A stretch of 64,000 nucleotides of DNA from Saccharothrix carnea. GTDB taxonomy: Bacteria > Actinomycetota > Actinomycetes > Mycobacteriales > Pseudonocardiaceae. The DNA lies in contig NZ_PYAX01000008.1 in NCBI RefSeq assembly GCF_003014735.1, forward strand, positions 372,001 through 436,000, written 5' to 3'. The position numbers and the translations under genes were made by a program. Below, one piece after another: positions 37,936 to 46,905 of the stretch. The notes beneath the pieces are model-generated. The model did no database searches and was not told the DNA's origin. It saw only the letters and a program-made list of their open reading frames with translations. Every line of letters begins with the position of its first letter. The stretch's first letter is position 1.

Positions 37936-38542
37936 ACCGATCCGGTGGCGCACCGACCGCGAGCGGTCCGTTGCGGTCAGGTCACGTCGCCCCTCAGCCT
38001 CTCCCAGTCTCCTTGACACTGTGCTGTAACCCGCGACACAGTTGCCGCCGCTCGAAGCGGTCCTACGACCGTCGAAGTGTGCGCTTGCGGGTGTGCTGCG
38101 CGGCCGGCGAAGGCGGAGGGAGCAGGGTGGTGGCACGACACAGCGGTCCAGTCGCGGTCGACCGGTGTCCGAGCCCTACCCGCGGATGCCCGCGCACCGC
38201 CTCCGACCTGCACGCGAACCGGTCGTCCCGCGCCGCGCGGGACGCCGTCGAGGCGCGTCGCACCGCGTCGGGCGTGTTGCTGGATCCCGAAGTCCGTCGC
38301 CACGTCTTGATCGCCAGGGGCGGGCCGCGTGCGGTAGGTGTGCTCGGTGCGGCGCGGCGCCGGGGGTTCCGGCGGAGGGCGGAGGTCGTGGTGGCGCGTT
38401 GCGGCGCACCACCGGTGACGTCCCCAGTGGACAGTGGTCCGGCCTCGGCGCGGCGACCAGTCGAGGAGTCCGCCCACGTCGCGGCGGACCGGCTGGGCAG
38501 CGCTCGGCAGAACAGGGTTGTGAACGAATGGGAGTCTCGGTA
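37936..38542. other. Long leader without a clear gene
   Basis: Frames on both strands are open but Arg/Pro/Ala-rich and not protein-like. A TTGACA lies at 38013-38018 and overlaps a 6-bp inverted repeat (38018-38023 with 38037-38042) that could be promoter plus operator for the downstream importer, leaving a 5' leader of about 500 nt. No riboswitch was recognised. Confidence 0.4.
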
Positions 38543-39832
38543 ATGGGCGTTCGGACAACGGTGTCGCGGGCAACCGCGGCGCTGGGCGTGGCGGTCCTCC
38601 TCGCTTCCTGCGGCAGCGGAGGGGACGGAGGCGGCGGCGAGCAGCCCGGCGGTGCGCTCGAAGGTCGGGGCGAGGTCACCTTCGCCACCGGCAAGGACAC
38701 GTCCGGCAACATGCAGAAGCTCGTCGACGAGTGGAACTCCTCGCACCCGAACGAGCAGGTCCGGATCATCGAACTGCCCGAGTCCGCCGACGCCCAGCGC
38801 CAGCAGATGGTGCAGAACGCGCAGGTCAAGTCCGACGCGTACACGATCCTCAACCTCGACGTCGTCTGGACGGCCGAGTTCGCGGCCAACCGGTGGGTCG
38901 TCGAACTGCCCGCCGACACGGTCGACGCGGGCAAGTTCCTGGAGCCCGCGGTGAAGACCGCGAAGTACCGCGACAAGCTCTACGCCGCGCCCGTCTACTC
39001 GGACGGCGGCCTGCTGTACTACCGCAAGGACCTGCTCGACGCGGCCGGCCTGCAGCCGCCGAAGACGTGGGCCGAGCTCACCGCCGCCTGCCAGGCGGTC
39101 AAGGCGACCCAGCCCGCCATCGGCTGCTACGCCGGTCAGTTCGAGAAGTACGAGGGCCTGACGGTCAACTTCGACGAAGCCGTGCACTCCGCGGGCGGCG
39201 ACGTGGTCGACGCCTCCGGCAAGCCGGTGGTCGACTCGCCCGAGGCGAAGGCCGGGCTGGACGCCCTGGTCACCGGCTTCCAGCAGGGCGTCATCCCGCA
39301 GAAGGCCATCACCTACAAGGAAGAGGAGGGCCGCCGCGCCTTCCAGGCCGGTGAGCTGCTGTTCCACCGCCAGTGGCCCTACCAGTGGAACCTGGCGGGC
39401 AAGACCGACGGCTCCTCGCAGGTCGCGGGCAAGTTCGACGTCGCGCCCCTGCCCGGCCTGAACGGTCCCGGCAGCTCCACCCTCGGCGGCCACAACTTCG
39501 CCATCTCCGCGTTCGGCAAGAACAAGGCCACCGCGCTGGACTTCATCAAGTTCTTCACCAGCGAGCCCTCGCAGCGCTCCAACCTGCTGGCCACCTCGCA
39601 GGCGCCGACCCTGGCGAGCCTGTACGACGACGCCGAGCTGATCAAGCAGTTCCCGTACCTGCCGACGCTGAAGGAGTCGATCCTGTCGGCCAAGCCGCGC
39701 CCGCAGGCGGTCCGCTACGGCGACGTCACCCAGGCGATCCAGGAAGCCGCCTACGCCGCGCTGACCGGTGCGAAGCCCAGCGACGTGGCGCTGAAGGACC
39801 TGCAGGCGAAGTTGCAGGAGCTTCTGAAGTGA
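38543..39832 (+). CDS. Sugar ABC transporter substrate-binding lipoprotein (trehalose/maltose-type)
   Basis: This 429-residue CUT1 binding protein has lipobox LLASC (C23). It contains LYAAPVYSDGGLLYYRKDLLDAAGLQPPKTWAEL and FHRQWPYQWN, resembling ThuE/LpqY-type receptors for disaccharides. ATG 38543 is chosen because GGGAG lies 8 bases upstream; an in-frame ATG at 38528 is less well served. It heads a three-gene importer operon (binding protein, two permeases) with GTGA/ATGA coupling. The ligand is unknown; the convergent GH92 mannosidase suggests, but does not prove, a mannose-containing sugar. Confidence 0.88.
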   Translation: MGVRTTVSRATAALGVAVLLASCGSGGDGGGGEQPGGALEGRGEVTFATGKDTSGNMQKLVDEWNSSHPNEQVRIIELPESADAQRQQMVQNAQVKSDAYTILNLDVVWTAEFAANRWVVELPADTVDAGKFLEPAVKTAKYRDKLYAAPVYSDGGLLYYRKDLLDAAGLQPPKTWAELTAACQAVKATQPAIGCYAGQFEKYEGLTVNFDEAVHSAGGDVVDASGKPVVDSPEAKAGLDALVTGFQQGVIPQKAITYKEEEGRRAFQAGELLFHRQWPYQWNLAGKTDGSSQVAGKFDVAPLPGLNGPGSSTLGGHNFAISAFGKNKATALDFIKFFTSEPSQRSNLLATSQAPTLASLYDDAELIKQFPYLPTLKESILSAKPRPQAVRYGDVTQAIQEAAYAALTGAKPSDVALKDLQAKLQELLK

Positions 39833-40761
39833 CGGCGGTCGCCCGCCGCGCCCGGGGTGCCACCTCGGGCGCGGGGCGACTCGCCGCGGCGCTGCTGTCA
39901 CCGACGTTCGTCGTGCTCGGCCTGGTGGTCGGGTACCCGTTGGTGGCGGCGCTGCGCGAGTCGGTGTTCCGGGAGGGGACCGACCTCGACGAGAGCGGGT
40001 TCGTCGTGGAGGGCTCGCGTTTCGTCGGCGTCGACAACTACACCGCGATCTTCGCCGGTGAGTCCGCCGTCCGGTTCTGGAACGCGTTCGGCAACACCAC
40101 GCTGTTCACCGTCATCACGGTCGCGCTCGAAGTCGTGATCGGTGTCGCCATGGCGCTGGTGATGCACCACGCGATCCGCTGGCGCGGCATCGTGCGGGCC
40201 AGCATCCTGGTGCCGTGGGCCGTGCCGACCGCGGTCTCGGCGTTGCTGTGGCGCTGGATCTTCCAGGCGGACGGCGTGGCGAACTCGATCATCGGGCAGC
40301 AGATCCTGTGGACCACCGAGGGCTGGCAGGCGAAGTTCGCGGTCATCCTCGCCGACGTGTGGAAGACCGCGCCGTTCGTCGGCCTGCTCGTCCTGGCCGG
40401 GTTGCAGATCATCCCGAACGACGTCTACGAGGCGGCACGCGTCGACGGCGCGTCACCGTGGCGGCAGTTCTGGCGGATCACCCTGCCGCTGGTCAAACCC
40501 GCCCTGCTGGTGGCCGTGCTGTTCCGCGTGCTGGACGCGCTGCGCATGTTCGACCTGCCGTTCGTGCTCATCGGCAGCCGCAAGGAATCGGTGGAGACGT
40601 TGTCCATGGTGGCCTTCGACGAGGCGTCGAGCCTGCGGTTCGGACCCGCTGCCGCGTACGCGACGATATTGTTCGTCTACGTGGCCGTCACCGCGTTGGT
40701 GTTCGTGCGGTTGCTGGGCGCGGACGTCATCGGCGCCGCTCGGGAAAGGGCGCGCAAATGA
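39829..40761 (+). CDS. Sugar ABC transporter permease (MalF/ThuF type)
   Basis: This 310-residue permease has six spans and the EAA loop EAARVDGASPWRQFWRITLP. A stretch specific to the trehalose/maltose branch, FVLIGSRKESVETLSMVAFDEA, is present. GTG 39829 shares GTGA with the binding-protein stop. No ATPase is encoded nearby, so a shared MsiK-type ATPase is inferred. Confidence 0.9.
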   Translation: MTAVARRARGATSGAGRLAAALLSPTFVVLGLVVGYPLVAALRESVFREGTDLDESGFVVEGSRFVGVDNYTAIFAGESAVRFWNAFGNTTLFTVITVALEVVIGVAMALVMHHAIRWRGIVRASILVPWAVPTAVSALLWRWIFQADGVANSIIGQQILWTTEGWQAKFAVILADVWKTAPFVGLLVLAGLQIIPNDVYEAARVDGASPWRQFWRITLPLVKPALLVAVLFRVLDALRMFDLPFVLIGSRKESVETLSMVAFDEASSLRFGPAAAYATILFVYVAVTALVFVRLLGADVIGAARERARK

Positions 40762-41603
40762 CCGCCACGCACGCCAAGGCCACGTTGCCCCGGAAGGTGC
40801 TGACGTTCGCCGGGCTTGGGCTGATCCTGCTGTACTGCCTCGCGCCGTTCTACTGGATGGCGGTCTCGGCGTTCCGCCGCCCGTCCGACCAGTTCGAGCT
40901 GACCGCGCTGCCCGCGCCGTTCTCGCTGGACAACCTGACCGCGGTGTTCTCGCCCGGTGTCGGGTTCGGCCGGTCGCTGCTCAACAGCCTGGTCGTGGCG
41001 GGCACCACGACGGTCCTCACGCTGATCATCGGCGTGTCGGCGGCGTACGCGCTGGCCCGGCTGCACTTCCGGTTCAAGAACGCGGTGGCGGCGCTGATCA
41101 TCGCCACCTCGATGTTCCCCGGCATCTCCCTGCTGGTGCCGCTGCTGGCGCTGTTCACCGACATCGGTTGGATCAACACCTACCAGTCGATGATCGTGCC
41201 GAGCCTGTCGTTCGCGCTGCCGCTGGCGGTGTGGAACCTGACCGCGTTCTTCCGGCAGATGCCGGAGGAGCTGGAGCAGGCGGCGATGATCGACGGCTGC
41301 ACGCGCGGCCAGGCGTTCCGCAAGGTGATCCTGCCGCTGGCCGCGCCGGGCATCTTCACCACCGCGATCATCACGTTCATCGCGGCGTGGAACGAGTTCA
41401 TCATCGCCCTGTCGATGGTCAACGACAGCACCATGCAGACCGCCACCGTCGCGATCTCCCGGTTCACCGGGGCGTACGGTTTCGACCAGCCGTTCGGCAC
41501 CCAGATGGCCGCCGGCGTGATCGTGACCGTGCCGCTGGTCGTGGTGGTGCTGCTGTTCCAACGGAGGATCATCGCAGGCTTGACCGCAGGCGGTGTCAAG
41601 TAA
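40758..41603 (+). CDS. Sugar ABC transporter permease (MalG/ThuG type)
   Basis: This 281-residue partner permease has LYCLAPFYWMAVSAF at the first span, the EAA loop EQAAMIDGCTRGQAFRKVILP, and a C-terminus IAGLTAGGVK. ATG 40758 overlaps the preceding stop (ATGA). It ends the importer operon and converges on the GH92 gene across a strong hairpin. Confidence 0.9.
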   Translation: MTATHAKATLPRKVLTFAGLGLILLYCLAPFYWMAVSAFRRPSDQFELTALPAPFSLDNLTAVFSPGVGFGRSLLNSLVVAGTTTVLTLIIGVSAAYALARLHFRFKNAVAALIIATSMFPGISLLVPLLALFTDIGWINTYQSMIVPSLSFALPLAVWNLTAFFRQMPEELEQAAMIDGCTRGQAFRKVILPLAAPGIFTTAIITFIAAWNEFIIALSMVNDSTMQTATVAISRFTGAYGFDQPFGTQMAAGVIVTVPLVVVVLLFQRRIIAGLTAGGVK

Positions 41604-41621
41604 CCGCCTCGCGGTGTCAAC

Positions 41622-41661
41622 GGCCGGTCGCCACGTGTCGGGAGAGCCGTGGCGACCGGCC
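41622..41661. terminator. Bidirectional terminator between importer and GH92 genes
   Basis: Perfect 14-bp arms (41622-41635 and 41648-41661) with a 12-base loop lie between two convergent stops, followed by AATT. Confidence 0.8.
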
Positions 41662-41686
41662 AATTCACACCTTCGGTCAGATCACC

Positions 41687-44374
41687 TCACGGCAGCCGCC
41701 ACTGCTGGGCGCCCGTGCCGTTGCAGGTGTGGATCTGCAGTTGGACGCCGTTCACGGCGTTGCTGTTCGGCACGTCCAGGCACTTCCCGGACGGTGGGTT
41801 CACCAGCGTCGAGCCCTTCGGCCACCACTGCTGGGCACCGGTTCCGTTGCACGTCCACAGCTGCACCTTGGTCCCGTCGACCCGGCCGCTGCCGCTGACG
41901 TCCAGGCACCGGCCCAACGCCCGCAGCGTGCCGTCCGACGCCAGGGTCCACTGCTGGGCGGCCGAGGAGTTGCAGTCCCACAGGCGTACCGGAGCGCCGT
42001 CGGTCGGGCCGGCGGGTTCGCCGTCCACGCACTTGCCGACCAAGCCGACCACGGCGCCGGACCTGGCGGGGTTCGGGCCCACGTCGAACGACGGCGGCGC
42101 GTCGGCGGGACCGCTGCCCCAGGACGAAGGGACCGAGCCGAGGGTGAACTGCAGGGTGCCGCCCTGGGCCACGAGTGACGCGGGCAGCCACGGCTTGGTC
42201 GACGCCGTGCCGTTGACCTGCAACGACTGGACGTACTTGACGCTGTCCGAGGCGTTCGGGGCGGTGATGGTGATCGTGGCGCCGTTGCCCCGCTTGATCG
42301 TGATGCCCGGGAACTGCGGGCTGGCCAGCACCAGCTCCGCCCGCCCCGGCGCCTGCGGGTACAGGCCCAGCGCCGCCCACACCGCCCACGACGACATCTC
42401 GCCCAGGTCGTCGTTGCCCACGATGCCCTCCGGCGTGGGCGGGAAGAGGGAGGTCAACGCCCGCCGCACCACGTCCTGCGTCTTGTGCGGCGCACCCGCG
42501 TACGCGTAAGCCCACGGCGTGTTGAGCGTCGGCTCGTTGCCCAGGTACGCGTAGGGCTTCTTCGGCCCGGCGTTCAGCTCGGTGAAGAACGTGTCCAGCC
42601 TGGAGAGGACCGCCGCGTTGCCGCCCATCGCGTCGAACAGCCCGCGGTGGTTGTACGGCACCATCCACGTGTACTGCGCCGCGTTGCCCTCGACGTACTC
42701 GTTCTCCTGGGTGGGGCTGAACGCCGGCCAGCTCAGGTCGGTGTTGCGCGGTTGCAGGTACTTGCTGCCGGAGTGGAACAGGTTGCGCCAGTTCTGCGCG
42801 CGCCGGAGGAAGTTCTCGGCGGTGCCCGCGTCGCCGAGCCGTGCCGCGAACTGCGAGATGGCGAAGTCCGCGCTGGTGTACTCCAGCGTGGTCGCGGCCG
42901 AGCCCCACACGTCACCGAGACCTGTCGGCACGTACCCGTAGTTGTTGAGCTGCAACCACCCCGGGCGCTGCCGGATGTCGTCGACGCCCGCCAACATGCG
43001 CCGCAACGCGTCCGCGATGTCGAAGTCCGTGCCGCCGAACGCGTGCGCGGTGGACACGATGATCGCCATCGGGTCGCCGTTCATCACGCCCGTGCCGCCG
43101 TTGGCGACGGTCCAGCGGTCGAAGTACCCGCCCTGGGCGGCCTGGTTCACCGCCGACTGCGCGATGTCCGCGGCTTCCCGCGGTCCCAGCAACGCCACCA
43201 GCGCGATCTGGGACCGGTAGACGTCCCAGCCGGAGAAGTTCGCGTACTGCGTCCTCGCGGTCGTGTGGGTCTGCCGGTCGAAGCCCGCGTACTGCCCGTT
43301 GACGTCGCTGAACACGTTGGGGTGCAACAGTGAGTGGTACAGCGCCGTGTAGAGGGTGCGGAGCTGGGTCGACGTGCCGCCGGTGACGTCGATTCGGCCG
43401 AGCCAGGAGTTCCACGCCGCCCGCGCGCCGGTGCGGACCTCGTCGAACGACCGCGTGCCCGTCTCGGCGGCCAGGTTCGCCCTGGCGTTGTCGACGCTCA
43501 CGAACGAGATGCCGACCCGTGCCGTCACGGTGGTGGCGTTGAACGACACGAACGCCGACGCGGCGAACGGTTGCACGTCCTGCGTGGTCGTGGTCGGTGC
43601 GGGCCGGTGTTGCGTCCCGGCGGTCTTGGGGGAGGGCGTGACGCTGCCCTGGCTGCTGCCCTCGACCGCGCGCCCACCCGGCGTCACGCGACCGTCCGCG
43701 ATCGTGGCTGTCGAGGCGAACGGCTGGTCGAACGTGACGTGGAAGTGCAGCCGGTACCGGTTGCCCGCACCGCAGAAGCCGCCGCTGTCGGTGTAGCCGG
43801 AGAGGCTGTCGGTGCCGATCGTGACCGAGCCGCTCGCCGGGTTGAACGCGCGGGCGGCGTCGACGGTGAGCGAGGCCCGCTGCCCGGCGGGGTAGGTGAA
43901 GCGCGCCACGCCCGACCGCTGGTTGGCGGTCAGCTCGGTGCGGATGCCGTTGTCGAAGCGGACCGAGTAGTAACCGGGGGACGCCTGCTCGTTGGCGTGG
44001 GAGAACGTCGAGTGGGCCGCGGGTGTCGTGCCGAGCGACGGCATGAACGGCACGTTGCCGAAGTCGCCGCACCCCGGGCCCGACAGGTGGGTGAGGCTGA
44101 AGCCGCGGATGCGGTTGTCGTCGTGGTGGTAGCCGCCGTGCTGGTAGGTCACCGTGTCGGGGCTCCACTGGAGCATGCCGAACGGCGCGACGGCGCCGGG
44201 GAACGTGTTGCCCGCGCCGCCGCCGTGCCCGAAGTCCGGGCCACCGGGCTTGGTGCCGACGAACGGGTTGACGTGCTGCGCGGGATCGGTGATGGCGTGC
44301 GCCGTGCCCGTCTGGACCGGGACGGCGAGCGCGGCGAGGGTGAGTGCGGCGACAGCCGCGGAGCGGAGACGCAT
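41687..44374 (-). CDS. Secreted GH92 alpha-mannosidase with C-terminal ricin-B lectin
   Basis: This 895-residue exported enzyme has a signal peptide ending GTAHA (27). The mature protein starts with the GH92 signature VNPFVGT, then GHGGGAGNTFPGA. The catalytic (alpha/alpha)6 barrel carries E562 in EYVEGNAAQYTW (proposed acid) and D655/D656 in GNDDLGEMSSW (base region). Residues about 760-895 form a ricin-type trefoil with three QQW motifs. GH92 members are calcium-dependent exo-alpha-mannosidases acting on N-glycans or mannan, so fungal or plant mannose glycans are likely targets. ATG 44374 has GGAGG 5 bases upstream, and a 22-bp perfect palindrome lies 24 bp upstream. Confidence 0.93.
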   Translation of the reverse strand: MRLRSAAVAALTLAALAVPVQTGTAHAITDPAQHVNPFVGTKPGGPDFGHGGGAGNTFPGAVAPFGMLQWSPDTVTYQHGGYHHDDNRIRGFSLTHLSGPGCGDFGNVPFMPSLGTTPAAHSTFSHANEQASPGYYSVRFDNGIRTELTANQRSGVARFTYPAGQRASLTVDAARAFNPASGSVTIGTDSLSGYTDSGGFCGAGNRYRLHFHVTFDQPFASTATIADGRVTPGGRAVEGSSQGSVTPSPKTAGTQHRPAPTTTTQDVQPFAASAFVSFNATTVTARVGISFVSVDNARANLAAETGTRSFDEVRTGARAAWNSWLGRIDVTGGTSTQLRTLYTALYHSLLHPNVFSDVNGQYAGFDRQTHTTARTQYANFSGWDVYRSQIALVALLGPREAADIAQSAVNQAAQGGYFDRWTVANGGTGVMNGDPMAIIVSTAHAFGGTDFDIADALRRMLAGVDDIRQRPGWLQLNNYGYVPTGLGDVWGSAATTLEYTSADFAISQFAARLGDAGTAENFLRRAQNWRNLFHSGSKYLQPRNTDLSWPAFSPTQENEYVEGNAAQYTWMVPYNHRGLFDAMGGNAAVLSRLDTFFTELNAGPKKPYAYLGNEPTLNTPWAYAYAGAPHKTQDVVRRALTSLFPPTPEGIVGNDDLGEMSSWAVWAALGLYPQAPGRAELVLASPQFPGITIKRGNGATITITAPNASDSVKYVQSLQVNGTASTKPWLPASLVAQGGTLQFTLGSVPSSWGSGPADAPPSFDVGPNPARSGAVVGLVGKCVDGEPAGPTDGAPVRLWDCNSSAAQQWTLASDGTLRALGRCLDVSGSGRVDGTKVQLWTCNGTGAQQWWPKGSTLVNPPSGKCLDVPNSNAVNGVQLQIHTCNGTGAQQWRLP

Positions 44375-44397
44375 TCGAACCTCCGGCAGGGGTAGGA

Positions 44398-44419
44398 GGC
44401 CTGACAACGTTGTCAGGCC
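44398..44419. promoter_or_regulatory. 22-bp perfect palindrome before GH92 gene, LacI-type operator
   Basis: The core TGACAACGTTGTCA is extended on both sides by GGCC to 22 perfectly symmetric bases. It shares ACAACGTTGT with the palindrome at 57184 before the GH2 gene, next to which a LacI regulator is encoded. Confidence 0.7.
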
Positions 44420-44677
44420 CCGATTCTCCCACCGGGAAAACGGGTGAGGAACCCGCTGCGCGGCCGAACACCACTGGGCCACCGGTGTCCACCGGACAAC
44501 CCGCGCGCACCGGGTCGGGCCGGCGGTGCCAGACTGCCGCGGTGCGGGACGAGGCCCGGGTGTGGATCTTCCACGGTGAGGGGGCGGCGTTCGCGTCCAC
44601 CTCATCAACGGCGTGGCGTGACCAGGTTCGTTTCTGTATGCAATAGCCTCGATAACTTCAGTGTAGGCAAAAGCCAA

Positions 44678-45634
44678 TCACCCGATCGGGGCGGGTGAGG
44701 CGGCCTCCGGCACCAGGACCGCAGGGACGCCGGACCCGTCCGCGGGCACGGTCCAGACGTCGTTGATCCCGTCGTCGCGCTGGATGCCGTAGGCAATGGT
44801 CCGGTCGTCCACCCAGGTCGGCTGGTCATCGACGCTCCGGGTCTCGGCGAGCGGTGTGATCGCCAGCGTCTTCAGGTCCATCGTGGACAGCCGCCACCCC
44901 TGCTGCGGATCGCCGTTCACCGCCGCTTTGTAGGCGATCCGCGTGCCATCGGGGGACAGCGATGGACACTCCACATCGTCTGCGATCGACCGCAGCGTCC
45001 GCGCGCTGAAGTCGCCCTCCATCAGGTACCGGTGGCCGCCGGTGGACATGGTGGCGTAGAAGCGGTTGTCGTCGGCGGTGAAGGTGACGCCCCAGAAGTT
45101 GCGGTCGACGGCGTCGACCTCCGCACCATCCACTGTGGACGTGAACTCCTCCAGCGAGGTGACCACCGCACCGGACCGCGTGTCCAGGATCCCCGTGCTG
45201 GTGGAGAAACCGTTGGCCGCGTACGAGTGCCCGTCCACGAACAACGTCCACGCCACCATCCGCCCGCTCGCCGACACCCGCGTGCGGTTCGGGAATCCGG
45301 TCAGCGGCAGCGTCCGCACCTCCCGCAACCCGGCGTCCAGCACCGCCAGCTCACCCGCCTTGAACGCGCCGACCGGCCGCAGGCACGACGTCGTCCCGCC
45401 CGCGCTGTACACCCGGTCGCACCGCTGCTCGGTCACCTCGCGCGGCCCGCTCGGGTCCGACCGCGACACCGTCGACAGCCGGCCGTTGCTCAACACCACC
45501 AACCGCGGCCCGCTGACCGCCGTCGACGCCACCTCCTCCGGCCGGGACCCGGACAACGCGGAATAGCCGACCGCGACCCCCGCCAGCAGCACGGCGACGA
45601 GCGCGGTGATCAGCAATCGCAGTCGAGTGGTCAT
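44678..45634 (-). CDS. Membrane-anchored PD40/TolB-like beta-propeller protein
   Basis: This 318-residue protein has one N-terminal membrane anchor (residues 5-28: RLLITALVAVLLAGVAVGYSA) and an exported propeller-like domain. Repeats such as CPSLSPDGTRIAYKA, QPTWVDDRTIAYG and GFPNRTRVSASGRMVAWT are typical WD40-like PD40 blades. It has no enzymatic motif; such proteins bind partners or ligands. Its ATG overlaps the stop of the MFS gene (ATGA), so the two act together, perhaps as exporter and accessory protein. Function unknown. Confidence 0.8.
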   Translation of the reverse strand: MTTRLRLLITALVAVLLAGVAVGYSALSGSRPEEVASTAVSGPRLVVLSNGRLSTVSRSDPSGPREVTEQRCDRVYSAGGTTSCLRPVGAFKAGELAVLDAGLREVRTLPLTGFPNRTRVSASGRMVAWTLFVDGHSYAANGFSTSTGILDTRSGAVVTSLEEFTSTVDGAEVDAVDRNFWGVTFTADDNRFYATMSTGGHRYLMEGDFSARTLRSIADDVECPSLSPDGTRIAYKAAVNGDPQQGWRLSTMDLKTLAITPLAETRSVDDQPTWVDDRTIAYGIQRDDGINDVWTVPADGSGVPAVLVPEAASPAPIG

Positions 45635-46842
45635 GAGCGACGCCCCAGGAGCACGACGGTGGCGGCCAACGTGAGCGCGACGCCACCGGCGGCCAGCCGG
45701 GTGGCGGCTTCCGGCCCCCAGAACTGCCAGGCCAGGCCGAACAGCACGGACGAGCCGAGGTACGCCAGGGCCTGTCCGCTCTGGATCAACGCGATACCGG
45801 TCGTGCGCAGCCGCTCCGGCAGCAACGGCCCGGCCAACGCCATCAGCACGCCATCGGTGGCCGCGTAGAACACGCCGTACAGCGCGACCACGACGACGAC
45901 CAGCGCCCACCCGCCCAGCGGCCCGAACAGCAGCAGGTACACCGCGCCCAGCGCCACGTACCCGCCGAGCATCACCGGCAGCCGGCCGACCCGGTCGGCC
46001 AACGCGCCCAGCGGCGCGGCCAGCAGCAGGTACACCAGGCTCGTGCCGACCGCGAGCAGCGGGAACCACCCGATCGACAGGCCCTCGCGCTTCTGCAGCA
46101 GCAGGTACACGAACCCGTCGCCGATCGTGGCCAGGCCCAGCAACGACGCCGCCAGCACGACCCGCCGCACCCCGCCGTCACGCCACAGCCCGCCGATCAC
46201 CTTGACCCGCACCGGTTCCGACGCCACCGGCGACCGGTGGTCGCGCACGAACAGCACCAGGATCACCACGCCCAGCGCCGCGATGCAGAAGCTGGTCATG
46301 AACACGGAGTCGAACGACTCACCGGCCAGCGCCAGCACGGCCAGCGCGACCAGCGGCCCGGCGAACGCGCCCACCCCGTCCATCGCCCGGTGCACGCCGA
46401 ACGCCCGCCCCAGGTCACCGGCGGGCGTGGACAGCGTGATCAGCGCGTCCCGCGGCGCGGTGCGCAGTCCCTTGCCCGCGCGGTCGAGCGTGATCACCGC
46501 GCCGAGCGCCGCGGTGGAGCTGCCCGCCAGCAGCAACCCGATCTTCGCGACCGCGGACAGCGCGTAGCCGAACCCGGCCACGCCCTTGCGCCGGTCGGTG
46601 CGGTCGGCGAGGTAGCCGCCGACGAGCCGGAGCAGGGTGGTGGCACCGGTGTAGACGCCGTCGATGAGGCCGTAGGCGGCGGGGCTGAGCTGGAGGCCGA
46701 CGACGAGGTAGAGCGGCAGGACGGCGGTGACCATCTCGGACGAGACGTCGGTGACGAGGCTGACCGCGCCAAGTGCGAAGACGTTGGCGCTGACGCCTTT
46801 CCAGCCTGCGGTCTTGGGGCGGGTGATGGTGGACAGGTACAC
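45631..46842 (-). CDS. MFS transporter
   Basis: This 403-residue major-facilitator protein has about 12 spans, with the loop motif GGYLADRTDRRKG after span 2 and GALADRVGRLP in the second half. Early residues VSLVTDVSSEMVTAVLPLYL are those of a subgroup often annotated as drug or unknown-solute exporters. GTG 46842 has GGAGG 6-7 bases upstream. It is the first gene of a two-gene operon with the PD40-like protein. The substrate is not predictable. Confidence 0.88.
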   Translation of the reverse strand: MYLSTITRPKTAGWKGVSANVFALGAVSLVTDVSSEMVTAVLPLYLVVGLQLSPAAYGLIDGVYTGATTLLRLVGGYLADRTDRRKGVAGFGYALSAVAKIGLLLAGSSTAALGAVITLDRAGKGLRTAPRDALITLSTPAGDLGRAFGVHRAMDGVGAFAGPLVALAVLALAGESFDSVFMTSFCIAALGVVILVLFVRDHRSPVASEPVRVKVIGGLWRDGGVRRVVLAASLLGLATIGDGFVYLLLQKREGLSIGWFPLLAVGTSLVYLLLAAPLGALADRVGRLPVMLGGYVALGAVYLLLFGPLGGWALVVVVVALYGVFYAATDGVLMALAGPLLPERLRTTGIALIQSGQALAYLGSSVLFGLAWQFWGPEAATRLAAGGVALTLAATVVLLGRRS

Positions 46843-46861
46843 AGCGCACCTCCGAGTGGGT

Positions 46862-46894
46862 GCCGCGCCCGGCCGGGGGACGACCGGGCGCGGC
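46862..46894 (-). terminator. Hairpin after the metallophosphoesterase gene
   Basis: Perfect 11-bp arms (46862-46872, 46884-46894) lie 11 bases beyond the stop of the minus-strand gene ending at 46906 and upstream of the MFS gene. Confidence 0.65.
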
Positions 46895-46905
46895 GGTCGG
46901 GCGGA

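Noticed and set aside
38042-38542. Upstream extension of the binding-protein gene
   Set aside because: The added sequence would bury the lipoprotein signal peptide; a ribosome site sits properly before ATG 38543.
37977-38573. 198-codon minus-strand frame in the importer leader
   Set aside because: Arg/Pro/His-rich with no recognisable domain and it overlaps the importer's signal peptide region.
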